NCBI GenBank assembly: GCA_001584585.1
Contig: LSYV01000043.1
Location: forward strand, 107,171 to 119,069
Direction of reading: 5' to 3'
Source: Gonium pectorale
Lineage: Eukaryota > Chlorophyta > Chlorophyceae > Chlamydomonadales > Volvocaceae
DNA length: 11,899 nt
Part shown: positions 1-6,431 of the stretch, piece after piece
Numbering within the stretch: position 1 is the first letter of the stretch
How the letters are laid out: each line of letters begins with the position of its first letter
Notes under the pieces: model-generated
Told to the model about the DNA's origin: nothing
The model's input: the letters and a program-made list of their open reading frames with translations, nothing else
Databases searched by the model: none
Position numbers and translations under genes: made by a program

Positions 1-201
1 ACGATTGCGGAGGATTGGATGCAATAATGTGACACGCTGCTAGGATGGCTGTCTTGGTTTACTCTTTTTCCACGGCCCCCCTTCACCCAACCCCGGTCTC
101 TGGCCCAGCCTTCCGCCCCTCACGACGGGTTCCCCCCGAGCCCGACCTAGCGTCGAAACTAGAGAGCACAAAGCTCTCTCCAACTCCCCTCCCACCGGCA
201 G
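1..201 (+). other. 3' part of a cpSRP54 intron (open at left edge)
   Basis: No codons align to SRP54 here. The segment becomes pyrimidine-rich and ends in a good acceptor (CCGGCAG at 195-201), after which SRP54 coding sequence begins in phase 1. A perfect 7-bp inverted repeat (161-167 with 173-179, 5-nt loop) lies about 22 nt upstream of the acceptor. The N-terminal exons with the transit peptide, N domain and first GTPase motifs must lie left of the window. Confidence 0.7.
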
Positions 202-3200
202 GCGCCATTCTTACAAAGATGGACGGAGACAGCCGCGGAGGCGCTGCACTCAGCGTCCGCGAGGTGCTCTTCGGGGCTCGCGCGTAGCGCTGCTGGGGGC
301 TTGGGGCCGGCGCTGGGGTCCGGTCAAAGGAGACGGGACGTGGCTGTGGACGGGCTGGGCGACGGGAGGTTTGGCGACGAGCACGGGTTATCGGTTGTCG
401 GCCACGGGCTTGGTCGAGTGCGCGAGCGTGCCAGTCGGCTACGGGGCCTCGCTTTCCTCCGCTTCTGCTCCACCCGCCTGTCCTCCCCTTTCCGATACCG
501 GTTGGTAACGTTCAGGCACGCGCCCAAACCCACCATCTCAGCGAGAACTGCCCCCTGACCTCCCAAATCCCCGTCCTCATCGCCGGCGTTCAGGTCTCCG
601 GCAAGCCCATCAAGTTCGTGGGCGTGGGTGAGAAGATGGAGGCGCTGGAGCCCTTCTACCCCGAGCGCATGGCCTCGCGCATCCTGGGCATGGGCGACGT
701 CCTCACGCTGTACGAGAAGGCCGAGGCGGCGTTCAAGGTGCGGGGCCGGGGGCGGGGCACGCTTCTTGACGGGGAGGGGGCAGGGGCACTGGGGAGGGCG
801 CTACGTTGATGCGGGGTGGGTGTGGAGTATGGGGGCGAGAGGCAGGTGGGGAGAGGGCTGCGCCAATTCTCCACGGTCAGATGGCGGCGGTGCTGGGTGT
901 GCGTGCTGCTGTGGTTGGAGGGTTCGAAGCGTTATCACCGGAAGGACAGCTGTTGGCGCATCGGGCATGCCTCCCGATTGGCGCCAGGGCAACTCCTCGT
1001 GGGATGGGCGGTGGCGGACCACCGCCGTGTGCCGTGTCTGCGTGTATGTGAATGGATACGTGGAGGGCATTTGAAGGGAGGCCACGGCGGGGAGCGGGGC
1101 CACGACGGGGGCAACTACCGCACGGACGGGAAAGGGCAGGCGCTGGAGCCCCTTTACCCCGAGCGCACGCACCGCACCCTGTCGCATCACGCCGTCCTTC
1201 CAGTCCTACCCGGCCGTGTGGCTCCTTCCGCCCAAACCCACTCACGTTGGCCCAACACTTCCACCGCCCCACAGGAGGAGGAGGCGCAGCGCGCCGTCGA
1301 GCGGTTGATGGAGGAGAAGTTTGACTTCAACGACTTCCTCAACCAAGTCAGTTTGCGGCTTCTGGGGTGTTTGACCGGTGGCAGCGCGGTTGGGGCCAGC
1401 CGGCAGCGGTTTCCGCACATCCACTGCGCTGTACGGCTGTACGGCTGCCGTACCCCCGTCCACACGCCCACGCGATGTGCACGGGCAGATGCGATTGGGC
1501 ATACTGTCCCGATACTTGGCTCCGCTCGCCTAGATCCATTGGCCGTTTGCTGCGCCACTCGCGGTCGGGCCTTGCGCGACCAGCTCCCGCTCCCCGCCCT
1601 GCCCCTCCATTCGCATCCAACCCCATCCGCCCTCTCCCCCACCCCACCGCAGTACAAGTCCATCAACAACATGGGCGGCATGCAGATGCTCAAGATGCTG
1701 CCCGGGATGAGCAAGGTGAGAGAATGGGTGGCGGATTGGGGGGGGCTGACACAGACCCGGTACCCGGGTAGGAGCCGCACTGGCGCACTGGCCGTCAGGC
1801 AGACGCCAGCGCCGTCCTTCGCCGTTCCCCCGCCGCCTCACGCACGCGCATCTTCGGCACCCCCAGCCGCACTCCTCACTGCGTCGTGCGACCTGGGTCC
1901 TGGAGGCCGTGTGGTGGAGGCTTTGTGCACCGACCCGCCCGCCAGCCCGCGCCAGCCCCGCGTGTAATGCCTCGCGGTGGAGCGTGCATTTCCTCCTGTG
2001 ACGCGCCGTACGCCGGTACGGTCTGAACCGCGGGTCCCGTGCTCTTGAACCGCAGATCACGGAAAAGCAGCTTTACGAGGCGGAGAAGCAGTTTGCGGTG
2101 TACGAAGCCATCATCAACGCCATGGACGAGGAGGTGGGTAGGGGTTATTGTGGTTTGCGCTTGGCACAGTTTACTACTGGAACCCACAAGAATCCGCTTC
2201 AACCTCAGCCGCCGCAGGCCAAACATTATGTTGTACCGTACGGCCATCAGGTGCCACCGAGCCCCGTGACTGCGCCCCAGGAATCTATGTGCTCGTTGCA
2301 CGTACAACTATTTGACCCGTGCCCTGCGCTTTCCGACGGCTTTCATGTACATGTTCACAGCCATTAACCGACCGCCTTACCGCCCAACAGGAGCGCACCA
2401 ACCCCGAGGTGCTCATCAAGTCGTTGGCCCGGCGGCGCCGCGTGTCGCAGGACAGCGGGCACACGGAGGCCGAGGTGGCCAAGCTGTGCGGGGCGTACAC
2501 CAACGTAAGCGCGGTGGCGGCCAGGGCCCCTGCGGCGCCCGCCTTGAGCCTGGACTCCTGGTTGTGTGCAGCGCGGCGGCCCACTCTACGCCTCGGTCCC
2601 CACAACAGTACCGGTGCCAGGAAATACGCCTTGTCACGCTGAAGCCGTGTAACCCCATGGAGGCCGCCCTGCCTCTGCCCCGCTCCCGCACCCGCAGATG
2701 AAGTCCCAGGTGGGCGGCATGAGCAAGCTGCTCAAGCTGCAGAAGGCGGGCGGCGACCCTGCGCAGGCCAACAAGCTGCTGCAGGTGGGGGAGGGGGAAG
2801 AGGAGAGGGGAGCTGAAGTCTGGGGACAGGGGAGTTGAAGGGAAAGGTGAATGAATAACGACGAGCTGGGCGCCAGCAGCGTAAGTCCCGTCCCGGGTAT
2901 AGGGGAGGGGGAGGCAGGAGGACGGCGGAGCTAGAGGCATGGAAGAGGGGGAGGACAGGGCATGGTCGACAAATCGCCGCCTAACCGAGCACGGTGTCGG
3001 TAGAAGGCACTTTTGTTCCAAAGATCTTGAAGCGGGGCCACCGCATTGGATGCCGAAGGGGCCATGGCCTCGCGGTTGCATGGCGGCGCCATACAGGCCG
3101 CCAAGCCGTTGCAGCAGATGCAGAAAGGCAGGGCAGGGGCTGGAACGCGTTTGATAAAGGGATCTTACGCGCAGGGGGGCCGGCCCTGGGGCGACCGCTC

Positions 3201-3940
3201 GCAGGCCAACAGAATACAGATTACAGGCTCCCCCCAGAGAGGGGTTGCAGGCCACACGAGCCGACTGGCTTCCAACCCGCCATAGCGGAGAAGGCCGCAA
3301 CAGACGGCAAGCAGCAGAATGGGCTCTAGGGATCCTCGGTACCCAGCCCCGGATGCGCCATCGCGCTTAAGAGGATTTACCCCAAGCCCACCATGCCCGC
3401 TCACCGCTCCACGCACCCGCCGTCTGCAGGACCTGATCGCGAGCGCTGGCAGGAAGGTTGCGCCGAACAAGGTGCGGCTGGGGGCGTGACGCTGCAAGGA
3501 ACATGCAAGCGCGGGCGAAGGGCCAACGACGAGGGCGGGGCGGGGTGGGGTTGGGTGGGGCGTGGGTTCAACGTCCAACCGGCGTGCATCTGCCCCCAGC
3601 TTCTTGCTTGCTCCTCCCATGTCGTGATGCGTCGCCGGGTGCTCCGTGCGCCTCGCCACAGGCTGCCACATCCCGGCATGCCGCACCCCCCAACCGTTGG
3701 CCCCCGTCCGCACGAGCAGCGGACGACCGGCCTAACCCAAAAACCCAACCTTGTCCCACCCAACCCAACGCCATCCCATCCAACGCAATCTTACCCCATC
3801 CTGAACCTCAACACTCTCCCCCCCAACGCCTTCCAAACCCTCTAACCCCCCCCCAACGCCCATCAACCTGCCCTTAGGTGCGGCGGAAGAAGGAGAAGGA
3901 GCCCGTGTCCAAGGCCAAGGGCTTCGGCGCGCCCAAGTGA
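202..3940 (+). CDS. cpSRP54: Chloroplast SRP54 (cpSRP54) GTPase, 3' nine exons
   Basis: Plastid-type signal recognition particle GTPase. It binds hydrophobic thylakoid proteins in the stroma and docks with the cpFtsY receptor. Exons: 202-263, 594-737, 1275-1346, 1653-1715, 2056-2133, 2391-2504, 2698-2784, 3430-3471, 3878-3940 (TGA). Every junction is GT-AG and phase 0, except the first exon, which starts in phase 1. The 240 visible residues begin at the G4 motif [14 protein letters not shown]. They continue with [14 protein letters not shown], the NG/M boundary [19 protein letters not shown], and a Met-rich finger loop ([16 protein letters not shown]). An RNA-binding-type helix ([16 protein letters not shown]) and a basic tail ending GFGAPK follow. 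The LEPFYP and LGMGDV wording is bacterial/plastid, unlike cytosolic SRP54. Family members are about 480-560 residues, so roughly half is visible. Family assignment is firm; exact junctions are inferred from motifs and splice sites. Confidence 0.95.
264..593 (+). other. cpSRP54 intron, 330 nt
   Basis: It starts with GTGCTC after the codon for Glu of ALSVRE and ends with TTCAG before the codons for VSGKPIK. Only GC-rich intron sequence is visible. Confidence 0.85.
738..1274 (+). other. cpSRP54 intron, 537 nt, with an exon echo
   Basis: The donor is GTGCGG and the acceptor CCCACAG. It contains a copy of part of the preceding exon at 1138-1167, listed separately. The open frames crossing it have no SRP54 similarity outside that patch. 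Confidence 0.85.
1138..1167 (+). repeat. Intronic echo of the upstream cpSRP54 exon
   Basis: Thirty bases match exon positions 640-669 without gaps at 28 of 30 positions by eye. Both copies read in frame as ALEP(F/L)YPER. Similarity beyond both ends is weak and gapped. The patch lacks a convincing donor and is not needed for the protein. The best reading is a decaying partial exon duplication. Confidence 0.65.
1347..1652 (+). other. cpSRP54 intron, 306 nt
   Basis: The donor is GTCAGT, weaker than the others, and the acceptor ACCGCAG. It holds a small repeat: GTACGGCT at 1431-1438 and again at 1439-1446, followed by GCCGTAC at 1447-1453. This can fold into a 6-bp hairpin. Nothing else was recognised. 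Confidence 0.85.
1716..2055 (+). other. cpSRP54 intron, 340 nt
   Basis: The donor is GTGAGA and the acceptor ACCGCAG. A 6-bp inverted repeat, CCGTAC/GTACGG at 2006-2011 and 2016-2021, lies about 35 nt before the acceptor. No coding content was recognised. Confidence 0.85.
2785..3429 (+). other. cpSRP54 intron, 645 nt, with an exon echo
   Basis: This is the longest intron of the gene. It starts with a purine-rich stretch (GTGGGGGAGGGGGAAGAG) and ends at CTGCAG before the codons for DLIAS. It contains a degraded copy of the preceding exon around 3103-3219, listed separately. Confidence 0.85.
3103..3219 (+). repeat. Degenerate intronic echo of the M-domain exon
   Basis: Positions 3191-3211 match exon 2753-2773 without gaps at 18 of 21 bases by eye. 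In the same codon frame they read [10 protein letters not shown] against [11 protein letters not shown] in the exon. Further upstream in that frame, 3103 onward reads [12 protein letters not shown] against [10 protein letters not shown], with an apparent 17-residue insertion between the two patches. It looks like a decayed duplicate of exon 2698-2784. The first patch is the stronger evidence. Confidence 0.5.
3472..3877 (+). other. cpSRP54 last intron, 406 nt, C-rich 3' half
   Basis: The donor is GTGCGG and the acceptor CCCTTAG. From about 3735 to 3870 it is a long degenerate CCAAC/CCATCC pyrimidine-rich tract with a run of nine C at 3846-3854. This extends the usual polypyrimidine tract. No exon was recognised. 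Confidence 0.85.
3878..3940 (+). CDS. cpSRP54: Terminal cpSRP54 exon: basic C-terminal tail
   Basis: This exon encodes only the 20-residue tail [20 protein letters not shown] and the stop TGA. It aligns in position with the land-plant tail that carries the ARRKR motif used to bind cpSRP43. Here the motif reads VRRKKE. The GFG ending is shared with plants. Confidence 0.9.
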   Translation: MRRKKEKEPVSKAKGFGAPK

Positions 3941-4990
3941 GGCGGCAGACGCCTGGCTGTGCTGCCCTAGCCTCAGCCGCCACTGCGAAGGGATTGCCAG
4001 CACGGCAGGCAGGGTGCAGCAGCTCCCGCCAGGGGCGGGCTGGCCGTGGCGACGGCGGCGGATGCCGCTTGCTGTGGAACTGAACGTGCCCCTCGTGCTT
4101 TGCGGGTCTACTTGCGGCCCGGCAGCCGGCGTTAGAGACGGGCTTGGACCCGAAGACCCTTCTGGCTTGTTATACTGGTGCCGCAGCATTCCTGTGCGGG
4201 GCGGGGCGGGGCGGGGGGCACATCGTGCTCCTGGGGAGTGGTAGCGGGTCCGGGAGGGCTGATTGAACCGGTGGGCTTTTTCAAAAGCAAAGGTGGAAAG
4301 CTGGGAAGGCGCGTCTTGGCGGTCTCGGCCCGGGTGCGGCCTGAAGGCGCGGTGGCGTGTGGGCCCGACCCCGGGGGGAGGTGGAGCGATTCGTTGCTGG
4401 AGGGTGTGTTGCGGAGGTCTAGTGCCGCCTTCCCTTGGGGCGGCCGATGCGCCGGTGGGGCACGTGAGCGTGGCGACCGTCGGTTCCGAGGCCGGTGCGC
4501 TGGCCGCGGTTGTTAGACACGCGGCACTCGGGTAGCCGTGGTCGCGGCACGGATCGCGCCAACCAGTGCCGGGCAGATGCCGTGGCGGCGGTGATGCAGG
4601 GCGATGCCGGAGGCGGGAGTCTTCGGACGCGCGCACCCAGGCGCCATTGCAGGCTTCTGCGGAGACCGGGTTTTGAGTGGAGCGGCGACACTGTGACCGC
4701 AGGGTGGTCAGACTGGGCACGCAGGGCGGAGGGGGCGGGGACGCGCACAGGGAGCGCCGGGGCAGGGCGACGTATCGAGGGGCCTTGCCTCCGTGTGGTG
4801 TAGTGGTGGTGATGAGGTGTTCGGCGAGGGGGAGGGCGTGCGGGGGAAGGACCGGGCGCCGCTGAAAATGCAGTCTGGTGTGCAGAACGCTACCGAAATG
4901 AAGCCTGGCAATGCTTTCGCGGCTGAACGGGCCTGTGGCACGGCCGGAGACCCGATGTGTGTTTTGGCGTGGACAGAAGGAAGGTAACTC
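3941..4990 (+). other. cpSRP54 3' flank / probable long 3' UTR
   Basis: GC-rich sequence follows the cpSRP54 stop. No TGTAA, the usual volvocine poly(A) signal, occurs on the + strand from the stop to 6337. A variant-like TTGTTATA stands near 4167. The overlapping open frames in all directions show only R/G/A-rich composition and no family motif. No gene was recognised. Confidence 0.5.
4198..4218 (+). other. G-quadruplex motif in the cpSRP54 3' flank
   Basis: Four G-runs (4198-4201, 4203-4206, 4208-4211, 4213-4218) are separated by single C loops. This is a canonical intramolecular G4 pattern on the sense strand, 258 nt after the stop. Confidence 0.8.
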
Positions 4991-5857
4991 CCGCGTTCGG
5001 CGTCACTGTCTTGCCTTACCCGTCAAACTACCGGTGCTGTGTTTCGCATGCCTGACCTGAAACGGCGTATTCAGAATCTCCAGCCAAACCAGCAAAGCCA
5101 GCTACGAAATAGGCACTACGAGACAAACAGGACTACGACAGCACGGAGTCGCCTGGGGGCGTGCAGTACAGTGCACGGCTTGGGTAGATCAGGGTACACT
5201 CGGGGGTCTCAGAACGCCAGAAGCTGCCACACAGGGCGGGCCCATCTGCTCGTCTCAGTCTACGCGCCATGCAATGTGCTCGGCGCCCTATCCTTTTTTT
5301 GTTTCTGTGGAAAGGTCACATGATGAGACTGGCAACGTCGCACCTTCGGGTGCAAAACAGGTGAGGTAGCCTCCCCTGTTTCTGTTTTATTTTCATTTCG
5401 TAGTACCGCCTGTTGCCGCATAGCACTCAACCGGCCTACGGCCATAGCGGCGGCGCCAGGCCTGGGCGTTGGTCGCTGGGTGGAGACGAGGGAGAGCAGA
5501 TACGGACCGGATGGCGGTTGGGGGGTAGGAAGGTGGCATGAAGGGGCGGTGGGTACGGGCGTGGGAGCTTCCGTCAGGCATGTAGGAACGTCAGTGTGAC
5601 AGGCCCTCGCTGGGCTGCAGGGCTAGGCTTATCTGGGCAAGCGACTGTTATCTGTCATGTGGAAGCGCAAAACAAGCAGTAAGGGGTCCTTGTGGCCTCC
5701 TACTTGAAAACCTGCGGTCTGCTGTGGGGGAAAGGGTCAAGGTCGTCGTGGCAGCGTCATGACGGTCTCGTTTGATAATCGGGGGGCTAGCGTGTGAGGT
5801 TGCACGCTGTGCGGCACAATGCCAGGCGAAAATCTGCCTGTCGGAGAGAGGACACCG
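4991..5857. other. Intergenic region, lower GC
   Basis: Base composition becomes visibly more AT-rich than in the flanking genes. It contains a T-run near 5293, a pair of neighbouring hairpins at 5340-5381, and isolated GTAC cores at 5166, 5194, 5403 and 5553. No coding region with family similarity was seen on either strand. Confidence 0.6.
5340..5381 (+). other. Tandem hairpins followed by a T-rich tail
   Basis: The first hairpin is GCACC / TTCG / GGTGC at 5340-5353, a cUUCGg tetraloop. The second pairs AAACAGG (5355-5361) with CCTGTTT (5375-5381), then one mismatch, then GAGG with CCTC around a TAG loop. A T-rich run (TTTTATTTT, about 5385-5393) follows, and ATGATGA stands upstream at 5318-5324. 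This is possibly the 3' end of a small RNA, but no known RNA family was recognised. Confidence 0.35.
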
Positions 5858-5866
5858 CCACGTGAC
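5858..5866. promoter_or_regulatory. G-box copy 1 (CCACGTGAC)
   Basis: This is a CACGTG core, bound by plant and algal bZIP and bHLH factors. It is identical over nine bases to copy 2 and is followed 4 nt later by a GTAC core at 5871-5874. Confidence 0.45.
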
Positions 5867-5870
5867 TTTT

Positions 5871-6111
5871 GTACTTCCTGGATCACGGAGACCACCGTTT
5901 CAGCCTTTCCACACACATAGCAGGCATACAGATAGTCGTCGACAAGGTGAAGCGCCATGCATCCATGGAGCCTGCTATCCAGGGTACCCAACTACATCAA
6001 TGTCCAGTACCAGCACGCGTGTGTACGGCGTGTGCGTACGGCATACGGACATACCCACGTGACAAGTAGCGGTACTGCGGTTCAGCTGGGCCGCCCGCGA
6101 CCTTTAAGTAC
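5871..6111. promoter_or_regulatory. Cluster of seven GTAC cores upstream of the bZIP gene
   Basis: GTAC occurs at 5871, 5984, 6007, 6023, 6036, 6072 and 6108: seven in 241 bp, where about one is expected from equal base use. GTAC is the essential core of Chlamydomonas copper-response elements recognised by the SBP factor CRR1. Function here is inferred from sequence density only. Confidence 0.4.
6055..6063. promoter_or_regulatory. G-box copy 2 (CCACGTGAC)
   Basis: Identical nine-base site to copy 1, 197 bp downstream of it. It is followed 8 nt later by GTAC at 6072-6075, so the G-box/GTAC pairing is repeated. Confidence 0.45.
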
Positions 6112-6210
6112 TGGCTGGCTGCGTGGGTAAGACTCTTGGGCATGCACGTCGGGACCGGGGAGTCTCCCCTTCACACTGTTTGCTAAAGCTGACAGCTGAA
6201 CTTTGCAGCT

Positions 6211-6216
6211 TATATA
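6211..6216 (+). promoter_or_regulatory. Candidate TATA box of the bZIP gene
   Basis: TATATA sits in a locally AT-richer stretch, 201 nt before the proposed start codon and downstream of the G-box/GTAC region. Transcription would start near 6240-6250. No initiator was identified. Confidence 0.4.
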
Positions 6217-6336
6217 CTTGTAGTCGGGTGGTAGCTAGTATACAGCTGTGTTGTCTTCGCTCCAGAAGGCTCGTCTCGGAAGTAGTCCGACTGGTGCACT
6301 GAGAGTCTCTGCTTGCACTGAGTAGCTGAGTTTCAT

Positions 6337-6361
6337 ATGTAAGGGCGAGCAACTCGCGCCC
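6337..6361 (+). promoter_or_regulatory. AUG-UAA minimal uORF abutting a hairpin
   Basis: ATG (6337-6339) is followed directly by TAA (6340-6342). It is the first ATG after the candidate TATA box. Immediately after it, GGGCG (6343-6347) can pair with CGCCC (6357-6361). If transcription starts upstream, ribosomes would initiate and terminate here before reaching the main start at 6412. Confidence 0.4.
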
Positions 6362-6411
6362 CTTTATTGAAGGCCTGAGCTGCCCCTGGCCAATTTTGGG
6401 CGTGCTGGGCC

Positions 6412-6431
6412 ATGAACTTTCCAACTTCAAG
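6412..6431 (+). CDS. Proposed 20-nt first coding exon of the bZIP gene
   Basis: ATG AAC TTT CCA ACT TCA AG is followed by an excellent donor (AAG|GTATGT). The acceptor at 6705 (CCTCCTTTTGCTTAG) is pyrimidine-rich. Joining gives MNFPTSRS then MDDLTDF in frame. Retaining the intron instead would leave extra upstream ATGs and stops. The alternative is a 5' UTR intron with translation starting at 6710. Confidence 0.55.

Noticed and set aside
919..928. GGTTCGAA resembling a tRNA T-arm
   Set aside because: No acceptor, D or anticodon arms can be folded around it, and it lies in a cpSRP54 intron.
816..1967. 383-codon + strand open frame
   Set aside because: It runs through cpSRP54 introns and the in-frame exons 1275-1346 and 1653-1715. 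Outside those exons it shows no similarity, so the true product is spliced.
2416..3300. 294-codon minus-strand open frame
   Set aside because: It lies antisense to cpSRP54 exons and introns, has no recognisable domain, and its composition mirrors the exons.
3733..3860. CCTAACCC-like tract suggesting interstitial telomere repeat
   Set aside because: The units are degenerate CCAAC/CCATCC and do not match the Chlamydomonas TTTTAGGG repeat. They fit an extended intron polypyrimidine tract.
202..3940. Cytosolic SRP54
   Set aside because: The [18 protein letters not shown] wording, the plant-like DSG loop and the short GFG-ending basic tail match the bacterial/plastid branch.
3863..4720. 285-codon minus-strand open frame in the 3' flank
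   Set aside because: It is P/R/S-rich without a motif and covers the end of cpSRP54. No splice pattern or start context supports a gene.
5318..5381. C/D box snoRNA
   Set aside because: A box C-like ATGATGA is present, but no CTGA box D or terminal pairing stem was found at suitable spacing.
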